In this document: positions 24,196 to 34,960 of the stretch, piece after piece | Position numbering within the stretch: the first letter of the stretch is position 1 | How the letters are laid out: each line of letters opens with the position of its first letter | NCBI GenBank assembly: GCA_913057435.1 | Contig: CAJXNY010000020.1 | Coordinates: 1-64,000, forward strand | DNA: 64,000 bases | Direction of reading: 5' to 3' | From: an uncultured Oceanospirillaceae bacterium | Lineage (GTDB): Bacteria; Pseudomonadota; Gammaproteobacteria; Pseudomonadales; Balneatricaceae | Translations under genes and position numbers: made by a program | The notes under the pieces: generated by a model | Database searches by the model: none | What the model was told of the DNA's origin: nothing | The model's input: the letters and a program-made list of their open reading frames with translations, nothing else

Positions 24196-24277
24196 CTGTT
24201 TTTGGACGATAATTCACCATGGCCCCGGCAGCCTGCCGGGTTTGCCGCAGTCGATCAGTACTCAGCCCGACAGGCTG

Positions 24278-24952
24278 CTAAATCAGCCCACGTTCTGCGA
24301 ACGACACTGCCTCGCCATCACCGATCACCATGTGGTCCAGCACTCGCACATCAATGGCGCTGAGTGCATCAACCAGTTTGCGAGTGATTTGCTCATCGGC
24401 CAGGCTGGGCTCGGCGGCGCCGGAGGGGTGGTTATGGCTGAAAATAATGGCCGCCGCGTTATGCTCCAGTGCTTTGCGCACCACCTCGCGGGGGTAAACT
24501 GAGGCGGCGTTGATGGTGCCGAAAAACAGGGCTTCATATTCGATCACCCGGTGCTTGTTATCCAGAAAAAGACAGGCGAATACTTCCCGTGGTTGATGGC
24601 GCAGGCGACTGGTCAGATAGTCCTTAACGGCTTGTGGACTTTCCAGTACATCGCCCCGGCTCAGGGTTGCTGCCAGGTGGCGACGGCCCATTTCCAGTAC
24701 GGCCTGTAGCTGAGTGAATTTGGCGGTCCCCAGGCCGTGACCCCGGCAAAATTCCGTGCTGTCGGCTTCCAGCAACGGGCGCAGGCCGCCGAAGTCATCC
24801 AGCAGGTCACGGGCCAGATCGACAGCGCTTTTACCTTTGACGCCGGTGCGCAGAAAAATTGCCAGTAACTCGGCGTCAGAGAGGGCATCTGGCCCCCGTT
24901 GTAGCAGTTTCTCCCGTGGCCGCTCGTCGGCGGGCCAGTCGGTAATGGCCAT
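24278..24952 (-). CDS. radC: RadC-family JAMM-domain protein
   Basis: A 224-residue protein. The N-terminal helix-hairpin-helix region has [20 protein letters not shown]. The C-terminal MPN/JAMM domain carries the metal motif [16 protein letters not shown] (His, His, Asp), preceded by the acidic residue in [20 protein letters not shown]. RadC was once assigned to DNA repair but its function remains unproven. In Pseudomonas it lies divergent from coaBC near rpmB; here a two-component pair separates it from coaBC. Confidence 0.9.
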   Translation of the reverse strand: MAITDWPADERPREKLLQRGPDALSDAELLAIFLRTGVKGKSAVDLARDLLDDFGGLRPLLEADSTEFCRGHGLGTAKFTQLQAVLEMGRRHLAATLSRGDVLESPQAVKDYLTSRLRHQPREVFACLFLDNKHRVIEYEALFFGTINAASVYPREVVRKALEHNAAAIIFSHNHPSGAAEPSLADEQITRKLVDALSAIDVRVLDHMVIGDGEAVSFAERGLI

Positions 24953-25210
24953 GGTTCACCTCCTTGTGATTAGTCATCAAGCATAGAGGCTGACCTGGAA
25001 GGGTGCGTTACTCCTTTAGGTATAGCGGGGGATATTTGATCGTGAGCGGAATAGAAAACACCGCGTCCAGGGCGCAGCGTTGTGGTTATCAGTATCAGGC
25101 GTGGGAAAGCTTCTTCCACTCGCTCAAAGCGGATCAGTTGATGTGAATGGGGTATGAGTGGGCCTTGGAGCCCTGTGGGTGGCCCAGCAGCCCACGGGCC
25201 TGTATCTGGT

Positions 25211-28003
25211 TCAGGCCGTGGGGCTGTTAGCGGTGGGAAGCGCAAGCGAGTGCTGGCATGCCTTGTACTGTTGCTGGTAGCGTTCGAACAGTGCCGCGAT
25301 TGGCGCGGGCTGGACCTGGCTGGCGGCGGTTTCCAGTTGTTGTGCGGTCTGCATCAGGTCGGCCAGCCCCATCATCCCGGCACTGCCTGCCAGGGCGTGG
25401 GCGGCCTGGGCTATTTCCGCCAGGTCGTTGTTCAGCATTGCCGTTCGTAAGCGACTGTCGGCCTGTTGCAGGGAGGCGCGCTGTTTCAATATCAGCTGCT
25501 GTTGCTCATCCGGGGTGAGGTAGTGCTGGTAGTCTGGCGGTAATTGAGGGGAGGCGTTATTACTCTGGCCATGTTTTGTCAGCCAGCCGTCCCGGTGGAG
25601 TGCCAGACTGCTGTAGAGTTCCTGCAGGCGTAAGGGCTTGCCAGCCCAGCCATCCATCCCGGCGGCATGGCAGCGCTCAATCATGTCGCAGGTGGCGCTG
25701 GCCGTTAGTGCAATGACCGGCACGGCTGCCCGTACCGGGTCGGCGTGCTGGCGTATCTTCTGTGTGGTTTGCAGGCCGTTCATGCCGGGCATCTGAATAT
25801 CCATCAGTACCAGGTCGAAAGGGGCGTTATCAAGGCTGTCCAGTACGGCCTGACCATTGCTGACGGCGGTTACGCGATGGCCATCGCGTTGTAGTAGCTT
25901 GCTGATGATTTCACGATTGATGTCAGTATCGTCGGCCAGCAGGATATGCAGTGGGTCAGGGATTACCTGGGTGATCTGCGGTGTGGCTGTTTCGGTTGTG
26001 ACTCGGCGTAAATCGACGGTAAACCAGAACCGGCTGCCCTGGCCTGGCTGGCTTTCAACATCAATGGTGCCGCCCATTGCAGTAATCAGCCGCTGGCAGA
26101 TCGCCAGACCGAGGCCGATGCCGTCCTGCTGGAGGCCCGAGCTTTTGCTGACCTGTTCGAAGGGGTGAAAGATGCTGGATTGCAGTTCTGCCGGGATGCC
26201 GCAACCGGTGTCTTCGACTGAAATTAGCAAGGGCAGGTAGCCCTCATCTGCGTCCAGTGGTTCCGCGCGCACATTGATCTGGCCATGCTCGGTGAATTTG
26301 ATTGCATTGGCGATCAGGTTGACCAGCACCTGGCGAATCCGCACCGGATCGCCAATGACCTGTGCCGGTAGTGTTTCAATCACCAGTGATAGCGCCAGTC
26401 CACGTTCATCGGCCATGGGCTGAGTAAGTGCGATGGCATCCCGTAATGCCTGTTCCGGTTGAAATATCTGGTTATTCAGCGCCAGCTCACCCTGTTCTAC
26501 TTTGGCCATATCCAGCACATCATTAATCAGCGCCAACAGCTGTTGTCCAGCGTTATCCACTGTGGACAGCAGGTGCTGGTTCTCTGCTGTGAGGCTGGCT
26601 TTATCCATGAGTTGCGCAGCACCGAGCACGGCAGTCATGGGGGTGCGTAGTTCATGGCTCATAACGGCCAGGAATTCGCCTTTAGCGGCACTGGCGGCCT
26701 CAGCCTTGTCTTTTGCCCGGTGCAGTTCGTGGGTGCGTTCGGCAACCTGTTTCTCAAGTGACTGCGTGAGCTGGCGTTCGGCATCCAGTGCCCGTTGTTG
26801 AGTGGCTTCGTTATCCTGGCGCAGCAGGTTGTAACGATCAGCAAATGAGACGGCAAACAGCGGAATCACGCCCATGAGTGTAATCAACAGCCCTGTTTCA
26901 TTCAGAATACGGGGCATATTCAGGTAGCCTGCTGTGCCAACGTTGTGGACAGTGATTGCCAGGAAAAAAATAAACAGTGTCAGTACAAACAGCCGGGCGG
27001 GTCGATAGCCTTTATAGAGGACGGCGATACCTGCGCCGAGTGATGAGGCTGTATTTACGGGGCCGAGTATCGAGACCCATTGTATGATCGCGAGGCTTTC
27101 TATCCACAGACAGAGCCCTGTCAGGATGATTGAGATGATCATCAGCCCGTTTAGCAGGTAATGCCAGCCCGGGCTGAAACGACGGGTTTGCAGGAAATAT
27201 CTGGAGTAGGCCAGATAGAAAACGTTAGCGATGGTAATGCTGAGAGTCAGGGCACGTAGCGGCTGATCACCAGAGAGGCCGCTGATATATTGGTGAAAAA
27301 AACCGTTGAAGATGGCGAAGTAGGCAAGGAAGGACAATATAAACAGGCTGAAGTAACAATAGAGTGCTTCACGCAGAATAAAGGTGACCAGCAAGTAATA
27401 GATACCGATCCCCAGCAGCACACCACCGAGCAGCATATGCAGTGCCGTTCTCTGGTCTGTCGCCTCAATAAAGGCTGAAGGTCGCCATACGTTGATGGTC
27501 AGGTTAATGGAGGTATGAGTGCTGACTTCCAGGTAAAAGGTGCGAGTTTCGCCAGGTTTTATTGTTACCGGGAACAGATTGGCGCGATGATTGATTGGTC
27601 GCTCCTCAACCGGTGTTGATGTGCCGAGAGTCAGCGGCTGCCAGTCGCCTGAAACGGTTTGCTGATAAAGGCTAATATTTTGTATACGTGGGTGATCCCC
27701 TTCAATCCACCAGTCGGTATAGGGACTGTTATTACGGATCTGAAAACGTGCCCAGACTGTATCAGGGGTATAACCAATATTTCGGCGTTTTGGGGGTGTC
27801 GATGAGAATACTGTCGGACTGTCTGGTGCCGTCAGTGTATCGATGGTTATGGTGCCAGGCGGGGCTTGTATTAACCCGAGTTCTGCCCCGATGGGGTAGT
27901 GAGTTTGTTCGTCGGTGAGCACCAGGGCTGTTTGCTGGGCGTGAATATTAAGGGGAAATAGCAGCAGTAAAAGCAGGGTGTAACTCAGGGTAGCGCGAAT
28001 CAT
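25211..28003 (-). CDS. Hybrid sensor histidine kinase with 7TMR-DISM sensor and Hpt domain
   Basis: A 930-residue protein. It has a signal peptide (1-22), a periplasmic DISMED2-type domain (about 30-165), seven membrane helices (about 185-392), a coiled coil (about 395-440) and HisKA with His450 in MSHELRTP. The ATPase domain has NAIKF, DTGCGIP and GIGLGLAI boxes. A receiver domain carries Asp735 (LMDIQMPG) and Lys789. A C-terminal Hpt domain has His869 in AAHALAGSAG. It is a complete His-Asp-His relay in one chain; the final Asp would be in the response regulator encoded just upstream, whose stop overlaps its start by 4 bases. 7TMR-DISM sensors are thought to bind carbohydrates or other small ligands. 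Confidence 0.9.
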   Translation of the reverse strand: MIRATLSYTLLLLLLFPLNIHAQQTALVLTDEQTHYPIGAELGLIQAPPGTITIDTLTAPDSPTVFSSTPPKRRNIGYTPDTVWARFQIRNNSPYTDWWIEGDHPRIQNISLYQQTVSGDWQPLTLGTSTPVEERPINHRANLFPVTIKPGETRTFYLEVSTHTSINLTINVWRPSAFIEATDQRTALHMLLGGVLLGIGIYYLLVTFILREALYCYFSLFILSFLAYFAIFNGFFHQYISGLSGDQPLRALTLSITIANVFYLAYSRYFLQTRRFSPGWHYLLNGLMIISIILTGLCLWIESLAIIQWVSILGPVNTASSLGAGIAVLYKGYRPARLFVLTLFIFFLAITVHNVGTAGYLNMPRILNETGLLITLMGVIPLFAVSFADRYNLLRQDNEATQQRALDAERQLTQSLEKQVAERTHELHRAKDKAEAASAAKGEFLAVMSHELRTPMTAVLGAAQLMDKASLTAENQHLLSTVDNAGQQLLALINDVLDMAKVEQGELALNNQIFQPEQALRDAIALTQPMADERGLALSLVIETLPAQVIGDPVRIRQVLVNLIANAIKFTEHGQINVRAEPLDADEGYLPLLISVEDTGCGIPAELQSSIFHPFEQVSKSSGLQQDGIGLGLAICQRLITAMGGTIDVESQPGQGSRFWFTVDLRRVTTETATPQITQVIPDPLHILLADDTDINREIISKLLQRDGHRVTAVSNGQAVLDSLDNAPFDLVLMDIQMPGMNGLQTTQKIRQHADPVRAAVPVIALTASATCDMIERCHAAGMDGWAGKPLRLQELYSSLALHRDGWLTKHGQSNNASPQLPPDYQHYLTPDEQQQLILKQRASLQQADSRLRTAMLNNDLAEIAQAAHALAGSAGMMGLADLMQTAQQLETAASQVQPAPIAALFERYQQQYKACQHSLALPTANSPTA

Positions 28004-28701
28004 GATAGCGTTGAGCTAAGGCGATAGCCCAGTTTGGGTACGGTGATGATGTAGCGAGGCTGGCGGGGCGTTGGTTCAAGCTTTTTACGCAGCCGGGAGA
28101 TCAGCACATCCACTGTTCTCGGGTGGCCGTTGCTTTCGCCAAGGGTAATAGCATCAAGCAGTTTATTTCGGCTGACGACGTGCCCCTGTGCACAGGCCAG
28201 AGCCACCAGCAGGTCGAATTCACCCTGGGTAATATCAAGGGTATTGCCTGCCGTGTTAGACAGCGTTCGACTGGATCGATTCAGCATCCATTCACCCAGC
28301 TGGAACAGGTTCTTTTCGGGTGCTTTGCAGGCCAGTTTACTGGCGAGCAATGTTTCAACTCGATGCAGTAATTCACCAGGGTGGAAGGGTTTGACCAGAT
28401 AGTCAGTGGCGCCAGCTTCAAGTCCCTCAAAGCGTTGCAAGGGAGTGTCACGGCCGGTCATGATCAGAATCGGTGCTGTGGAGTCGATGCTGAACTGCTT
28501 TACCAGGCTCAAACCGTCACCATCGGGCAAATTCAGATCGATAATCAGTAGATCAAAGTGAGTTTTTTCAAGGGCTGCGGCGGCCTCATGGAGGCTGGCT
28601 ACGCAGGTGATATAGGCGTGATTCTTTTTAAGAACAGTCTCACATAGATAACGAATCGCATCATCATCTTCTACAACCAGAATATCAATCATCACAGGCA
28701 C
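28000..28701 (-). CDS. OmpR-family response regulator
   Basis: A 233-residue protein with a receiver domain (acidic EDDD near the start, phosphorylated Asp55 in IIDLNLPDGDG, Lys in YLVKPFHPGEL) and a winged-helix output domain ending RQPRYIITVPKLGYRL. Its stop overlaps the start of the hybrid kinase gene by 4 bases, so the two are translationally coupled. It is the likely final acceptor of the kinase relay. The 291 bases separating it from divergent coaBC hold the promoters of both; no operator was recognised. Confidence 0.9.
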   Translation of the reverse strand: MPVMIDILVVEDDDAIRYLCETVLKKNHAYITCVASLHEAAAALEKTHFDLLIIDLNLPDGDGLSLVKQFSIDSTAPILIMTGRDTPLQRFEGLEAGATDYLVKPFHPGELLHRVETLLASKLACKAPEKNLFQLGEWMLNRSSRTLSNTAGNTLDITQGEFDLLVALACAQGHVVSRNKLLDAITLGESNGHPRTVDVLISRLRKKLEPTPRQPRYIITVPKLGYRLSSTLS

Positions 28702-28992
28702 AGCAGTAACATCCAGTGTCAGGTATAAAAGAAATTGAGTGTCGCTTTGTCGATACTATGTGTATGAACTCATTCTTAGATGAATGATACTTTATTTCAT
28801 TGTTAACTGTACCTACAGCTATATCTCTATAAATGATGACGAAACCGGTATCTCATCGTTTAAAATACACTAGAAAGTTAGCCCTTCTCAATCATCGATG
28901 CCGATCATTCCTTATCCTGTGTTGCTACGAATACGCCCGCCAAAGTGGTAAAGTACGGCCCAAATTATCAGGCTGATTGATGGTTACCGGGT

Positions 28993-30195
28993 ATGCAGAG
29001 ACTTACTAACCGCCAGATTCTGTTAGGCATTACCGGCGGTATTGCCGCCTATAAAAGTGCTGAGCTGACCCGCAATTTGCGAGCCGCCGGGGCTGATGTG
29101 CGGGTGGTGATGACACCGGCCGCTACCGAGTTTATTACCCCGCTTACCTTACAGGCGCTGTCCGGCAATCCGGTGCATCTACATATGCTCGATGCCGAGG
29201 CGGAAGCGGGCATGGGCCATATCGAGCTGGCCCGCTGGGCGGATCTGATTCTGGTGGCACCGGCCACGGCAGATTTTATGGCCCGGCTGGCAACGGGGCA
29301 GGGCAATGATTTGCTGAGTACGTTGTGCCTGGCCAGTGATGCGCCGTTGTGTCTGGCACCGGCGATGAACCAGGCGATGTGGCGTGATACCGCCACCCAG
29401 CATAATGCAGCTCTGTTGAGCGAGCGCGGGGTGCAGCTGTTTGGCCCCGGTGTGGGTGAGCAGGCATGCGGCGATACTGGCCCTGGCCGGATGCTGGAGC
29501 CGATGGAGATTGCCCAGCGTACCGCCGAGCAGTTTGATGCCGGTTTGCTGACCGGAAAAACGGTGTTCATTACTGCCGGGCCAACCCGTGAAGCGATCGA
29601 TCCGGTGCGTTATATCTCCAACCATAGCTCTGGCAAAATGGGCTATGCGCTGGCCCAGGCGGCAGCGGATGCCGGGGCGACGGTTAAACTGATTTCTGGC
29701 CCGGTGAACCTGGCGGAGCCTGCCCGTATGCAGCGGGTGCAGGTGGACAGCGCCGAGCAGATGCTGGCGGCCAGCCTGGAAGGTATTGAACAGTGCGATA
29801 TCTTTATTGCGGCGGCGGCGGTGGCGGATTACCGGCCAACCGCCGTGGCTGAGCACAAAATGAAGAAAGGCAAAGAAGAGGTGATGGAACTGCATCTGGT
29901 GAAAAACCCGGATATTGTCGCCACCGTTGCCAATCATGCGCAACGCCCGTTCACGGTGGGTTTTGCCGCTGAAACCCGTGATGTGCTGCAGTATGCCCGC
30001 GGTAAGCTGGCACGCAAGAAGCTGGATCTGATCATTGCCAACGATGTCTCGCGCAGTGATATCGGCTTTAACAGCGATCAGAATGCGGTCACCGTTATCA
30101 GCGCCGAGCAGGAGCTTGAGCTGCCCTGCACTCCGAAACGCCAGCTGGCCAGCCAGCTGATCCGCCTGATTGCGGATCAGTACCACAGCCAGTGA
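28993..30195 (+). CDS. coaBC: Bifunctional phosphopantothenoylcysteine decarboxylase/synthetase
   Basis: A 400-residue CoA biosynthesis enzyme. The N-terminal CoaC half is a flavodoxin-like decarboxylase with [14 protein letters not shown], the PAMNQAMW loop and [10 protein letters not shown], which contains the active-site cysteine. The C-terminal CoaB half (from about residue 190, [20 protein letters not shown]) ligates cysteine, with VADYRP and the KMKK loop. It makes 4'-phosphopantetheine from 4'-phosphopantothenate. Pseudomonas-type genomes carry dut directly after it; here the next gene is algC with only 74 bases between. Confidence 0.95.
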   Translation: MQRLTNRQILLGITGGIAAYKSAELTRNLRAAGADVRVVMTPAATEFITPLTLQALSGNPVHLHMLDAEAEAGMGHIELARWADLILVAPATADFMARLATGQGNDLLSTLCLASDAPLCLAPAMNQAMWRDTATQHNAALLSERGVQLFGPGVGEQACGDTGPGRMLEPMEIAQRTAEQFDAGLLTGKTVFITAGPTREAIDPVRYISNHSSGKMGYALAQAAADAGATVKLISGPVNLAEPARMQRVQVDSAEQMLAASLEGIEQCDIFIAAAAVADYRPTAVAEHKMKKGKEEVMELHLVKNPDIVATVANHAQRPFTVGFAAETRDVLQYARGKLARKKLDLIIANDVSRSDIGFNSDQNAVTVISAEQELELPCTPKRQLASQLIRLIADQYHSQ

Positions 30196-30269
30196 TGGCT
30201 ACCTTGTATTAACTGAATTTGACTGGGCCTGGGCTGAAACAGCCAGGCGACAGTACCGAGGAGTGATAG

Positions 30270-31673
30270 ATGCGTTACCCGCTGGATACCCTGGATCAGA
30301 CTATTTTTCGTGCCTACGATATTCGTGGCATTGTCGGTGAAGCACTGACGGGCAGTTCCGTATACCACCTGGGCCGGGCGTTTGCTGCCCAGAGCCGTAG
30401 TCAGGGTGTGACCGAAGTGGCGGTGGCGGCGGATGGTCGCCTGTCCAGCCCTGAGCTGAAACAGCGCCTCAGTGAAGGCTTGCGTGATGGCGGTTGTGAT
30501 GTGCTGGATGTGGGCTTTGTCGCGACGCCGCTGCTGTACTTTGCAGCGCATCATCGCCCGGAGAAAACAGGCGTGATGATTACTGGCAGCCATAACCCGG
30601 CCAACTACAACGGCTTCAAGATGATGATCGACGGCACCACGCTGTCCGGTGACACCATCCAGCTGCTGAAACAGCGCATTCTGGATCAGGATTATCTGCC
30701 GGTTGAGCAGGAAGGCCGTCATGCTGAGCAGGATATTCGCCCGGCCTATCTGGACTATGTGCTCAACGATATCACGCTGGCCACGCCGATGAAGGTAGTA
30801 GTGGACTGTGGTAACGGCATTCCGGGTGATGTCGCCCCGGGGCTGATTGAGCAGCTGGGCTGCGAAGTAACGCCGCTGTTCTGTGAGGTGGACGGTAACT
30901 TCCCTAACCATCATCCCGACCCTGGCAAACCGGCCAACCTGGTGGATATGATCGCTGAGGTGAAAACGCAGCAGGCGGATCTGGGGCTGGCGTTTGATGG
31001 TGATGGCGACCGGGTCGGCGTGGTGACAGAGTCGGGCAAAATTATCTACCCGGATCGGGTCGCGATGTTGCTGGCTGAAGATATCCTCAGCCGTAACCCC
31101 GGTGCCGAGATTATCTATGATGTGAAATGCTCTCGCCTGCTGGCTGAAGTGATCCGCAAAGCGGGTGGTAAAGCCACCATGTGGAAAACCGGCCACTCAC
31201 TGATCAAAGGCAAGATGAAAGAGAGCGGTGCCCTGCTGGCCGGTGAGATGAGCGGTCATATCTTCTTCAAGGAGCGCTGGTTTGGCTTTGATGATGGCCT
31301 GTATGCGGCGGCACGGTTACTGGAAATTCTGGCAGCACGCAAGCTTAACGGTGAAACGGCTGACCAGGTGTTTGATGCCTACCCGGAAGATATCAGCACC
31401 CCGGAACTGAACATAGATGTTAGTGAAACCGCCAAGTTCACTATCGTGGAGCAGCTGCAGCAGCAGAGCTTTGCCGGTGGCGAGCTGAACTGTATTGATG
31501 GTGTACGGGTAGATTACCCGGATGGCTGGGGGCTGGTGCGGGCATCGAATACTACGCCGGTGCTGGTGCTGCGCTTTGAGGCACAGACTGAAGCGGCGCT
31601 GGATCGAATCCGTACCGATTTCCAGCAGCGCCTGCACGCGGTTGATCCTGCGCTGACGATTCCGGCCAGCTGA
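30270..31673 (+). CDS. algC: Phosphomannomutase/phosphoglucomutase
   Basis: A 467-residue alpha-D-phosphohexomutase. It shows the phosphoserine loop TGSHNPANYNGFKM, the metal loop AFDGDGDRVGV and the sugar-binding GEMSGHIFF, plus a C-terminal phosphate-binding RASNTTPVLVLRFE. It interconverts 1- and 6-phosphates of mannose or glucose for envelope polysaccharides. It lies between coaBC and argB, as in Pseudomonas algC loci. Confidence 0.9.
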   Translation: MRYPLDTLDQTIFRAYDIRGIVGEALTGSSVYHLGRAFAAQSRSQGVTEVAVAADGRLSSPELKQRLSEGLRDGGCDVLDVGFVATPLLYFAAHHRPEKTGVMITGSHNPANYNGFKMMIDGTTLSGDTIQLLKQRILDQDYLPVEQEGRHAEQDIRPAYLDYVLNDITLATPMKVVVDCGNGIPGDVAPGLIEQLGCEVTPLFCEVDGNFPNHHPDPGKPANLVDMIAEVKTQQADLGLAFDGDGDRVGVVTESGKIIYPDRVAMLLAEDILSRNPGAEIIYDVKCSRLLAEVIRKAGGKATMWKTGHSLIKGKMKESGALLAGEMSGHIFFKERWFGFDDGLYAAARLLEILAARKLNGETADQVFDAYPEDISTPELNIDVSETAKFTIVEQLQQQSFAGGELNCIDGVRVDYPDGWGLVRASNTTPVLVLRFEAQTEAALDRIRTDFQQRLHAVDPALTIPAS

Positions 31674-31720
31674 AACGAATAAAAACTACCTGTCGCACCG
31701 CTGGCCAGGCCCGGTGCTGA

Positions 31721-32659
<939 letters not shown>

Positions 32660-32669
32660 ACGGCAAGCT

Positions 32670-33266
32670 ATGACTGATAAGCAGAAAATTTCACGGCGCG
32701 AACAGATTCTGCAATCGCTGGCCCAGATGCTGGAAAACCATCCGGGTCAGCGAATTACGACTGCCGCACTGGCCCGTGAAGTCGGTGTTTCTGAAGCGGC
32801 GTTGTACCGTCATTTCCCCAGCAAAGCACGGATGTTTGAGGGCTTGATCGGGTTTATTGAAGAGACGATTTTTTCCCGCGTCACGCTGATTACAGGCTCC
32901 CAGGCCGGGGGTATTAAACAGTGCGAGCAGATTCTGACCCTGCTGCTGGCGTTTATTGAGAAAAACCCGGGCATGGCACGGATTCTGACCGGTGATGCGC
33001 TGGCCGGGGAAACTGACCGTTTGCGCACCCGGGTGAATCAGTTTTTTGAACGGCTGGAAACTCAGCTCAAGCAGATTTTGCGTGAGGCGGAGGTTCGTGA
33101 AGGGCTGCGCACCATTACGACCGCAGGCGCATCGGCCAACCTGATGCTGGCCTCGGTGGAAGGCCGAATCCGCCAGTTTGTGCGGACCGAGTTCAAACGT
33201 CGGCCGACGGAACAGTGGGCTGACCAGTGGCCCCGGCTGGTGATCGGTCTGTTTAAACCGGACTAA
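32670..33266 (+). CDS. slmA: Nucleoid occlusion factor SlmA (TetR family)
   Basis: A 198-residue protein. It opens with a TetR HTH ([20 protein letters not shown]) and carries the typical SlmA sequence [20 protein letters not shown] plus the C-terminal [12 protein letters not shown]. SlmA binds many chromosomal sites and blocks FtsZ ring assembly over the nucleoid. It has no ligand pocket role and is not a local repressor. It follows argB. Confidence 0.9.
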   Translation: MTDKQKISRREQILQSLAQMLENHPGQRITTAALAREVGVSEAALYRHFPSKARMFEGLIGFIEETIFSRVTLITGSQAGGIKQCEQILTLLLAFIEKNPGMARILTGDALAGETDRLRTRVNQFFERLETQLKQILREAEVREGLRTITTAGASANLMLASVEGRIRQFVRTEFKRRPTEQWADQWPRLVIGLFKPD

Positions 33267-33343
33267 ACCCGCTCGTTCCTCCCTCGCCGCTGCGTTCTGT
33301 GGTGGCGAGTCTCTTTTCTGTTCTGCTCTGTTAGGGTGCCTCC

Positions 33344-34117
33344 ATGGATTATTGGCTGGAACAGCTGATGCTGTTTGTTATCTCGCTGTTGGCTAATGGC
33401 CTGTCGGCACTGGCCGGTGGTGGTGCCGGGCTGCTGCAGCTGCCGGTGTTGCTGTTTCTTGGGCTGAGCTTTGGTACGGCGCTGGCGACCCATAAAATTG
33501 CCAGTGTTGCGTTAGGCCTGGGGGCGACCTTGCGCCACCTGCGTGAGGGTACGCTGGATCTGAAATTCTGTGGCTACATTGTTGGCTGTGGTCTGCCTGG
33601 TGTGGTGCTGGGTGGGATGGTGATTCTGGCGTTGCCGGAAGCACTGACTATTTTCAGCCTGGGTGTGCTGACGCTGGGGCTGGGACTTTATTCGATGAGC
33701 CGTAAAGCGCTGGGGCTGGACTATCAGCCACGGCATCGGGACCTGGCGGGTTACCTGCTGGGTGGGCTGGTGATCTTTGTGATCGGCTTTCTCAATGGTT
33801 CGCTGACTTCCGGCACCGGGCTGTTTGTTACCTTATGGCTGGTGCGCTGGTTCGGACTGGATTATCAGCGGGCGGTAACCTACGTACTGATTCTGGTTGG
33901 GCTGTTCTGGAACGGCACCGGCGCGCTGGTGGTGGCGCTGCAGACACCGCCGCAGTGGCCCTGGTTGCCTGCACTGATTGTCGGTGCGGTGATCGGTGCC
34001 TATGCCGGTGCTCATCTGTCTCTGGCTAAAGGCAACCGGCTGGTGAAGCGGGCATTTGAGAGCCTGACGGTACTGGTGGGGTTGAAGCTGCTGTATGACG
34101 GGGTAATGATGTTCTGA
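33344..34117 (+). CDS. TSUP-family transporter (TauE/SafE-like)
   Basis: A 257-residue membrane protein with about seven or eight helices and two halves related to each other. The segments LLANGLSALAGGGAGLLQLPVL and GSLTSGTGLFVTLWLVRWFG are the duplicated family motifs. Such proteins export or import sulfite, sulfoacetate or similar anions; no neighbour identifies the substrate. It is a single gene after slmA, convergent with the envelope operon. Confidence 0.8.
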   Translation: MDYWLEQLMLFVISLLANGLSALAGGGAGLLQLPVLLFLGLSFGTALATHKIASVALGLGATLRHLREGTLDLKFCGYIVGCGLPGVVLGGMVILALPEALTIFSLGVLTLGLGLYSMSRKALGLDYQPRHRDLAGYLLGGLVIFVIGFLNGSLTSGTGLFVTLWLVRWFGLDYQRAVTYVLILVGLFWNGTGALVVALQTPPQWPWLPALIVGAVIGAYAGAHLSLAKGNRLVKRAFESLTVLVGLKLLYDGVMMF

Positions 34118-34129
34118 GGGCGAGTGGGT

Positions 34130-34960
34130 TTAATTGGGGTAGTAGGCCGGTCCGGCGACAGGGTGAGGTGCGCCCATGGTCTGGCCCAGTGCCTGTTGTT
34201 GCAGTAGAAATGCCGATGCCGACAGTTGCTGAAAGCCATCTTCGGCCAGCGTCAGCAGGGCTGCGCGCAGGTAGTTGATGGTCTCCGGGTAAGGATGGCC
34301 AATGACAACCGCGTAGCCACGCTCGCGGGCCAGATCCAGTGCGAGGCGAAACTGGCGATCGATAAAATCGGTGTCCTGGTAGTGATCCAGAAATACATCT
34401 CGGCTCATAAACGGTATGCCCTGGTCGCGTGCTGCCTGCCAGGCAACGGTATCGGTGGCGGTTACACTGTCGAGGAAAAACATATCGCGCTCTTTAGCCA
34501 CTTCCATCACCGCATCCATCTGTGGTCGCAATCGGGTCAGCAGGCTGCCGGTGTGGTTGTTAAAACCGATCACGCCGGGAATGGCGTCTAGTGCTGCCGC
34601 AAAGCGTGCTTTGACTTCCTCCAGTGGCATCGTGTCGCTGATGCCGCCAGGCCCCAGTGGCAGGTGCTTACTGTTTTCCATCGGTGCATGCAGCAGAACT
34701 TCTTTATCGCGAAACAGCGCTTCGTCGGCCAGGCTGATGGTGTGTTTCAGGTGAGGCAGAAAGGCGTAGGTAACAGGGCCGGGCAGTTTGAGGGCTGCCC
34801 GGCCTGCAGCAAGATCATTGCCCATATCATCAATAACCACCACCAGTCGCGGCTGGATGGTTTCTGGTGCATTGTCCTGGCGGTTGCCGTTGGCACTGCT
34901 GCTTTGAGGCAGCAGTGCCAGCCAGACCAGGGTGAGGGCACTGAACAGGCGGATGAGCAC
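34130..34960 (-). CDS. Divergent polysaccharide deacetylase family protein (YibQ-like)
   Basis: A 276-residue exported protein with a signal peptide (about 1-23). It carries VVVIDDMGNDLAAGRAALKL, HAPMENSKHLPLGPG and FNNHTGSLLT, the distinctive motifs of the YibQ (divergent polysaccharide deacetylase 2) family, which retains the NodB-like fold. Its enzymatic function is unproven. It overlaps ctpA and follows envC and gpmI in the conserved gammaproteobacterial order. Confidence 0.85.
   Translation of the reverse strand: MLIRLFSALTLVWLALLPQSSSANGNRQDNAPETIQPRLVVVIDDMGNDLAAGRAALKLPGPVTYAFLPHLKHTISLADEALFRDKEVLLHAPMENSKHLPLGPGGISDTMPLEEVKARFAAALDAIPGVIGFNNHTGSLLTRLRPQMDAVMEVAKERDMFFLDSVTATDTVAWQAARDQGIPFMSRDVFLDHYQDTDFIDRQFRLALDLARERGYAVVIGHPYPETINYLRAALLTLAEDGFQQLSASAFLLQQQALGQTMGAPHPVAGPAYYPN

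Noticed and set aside
29179-31196. Two long minus-strand frames opposite coaBC and algC
   Set aside because: They contain no known domain and are the complements of well-recognised enzymes.
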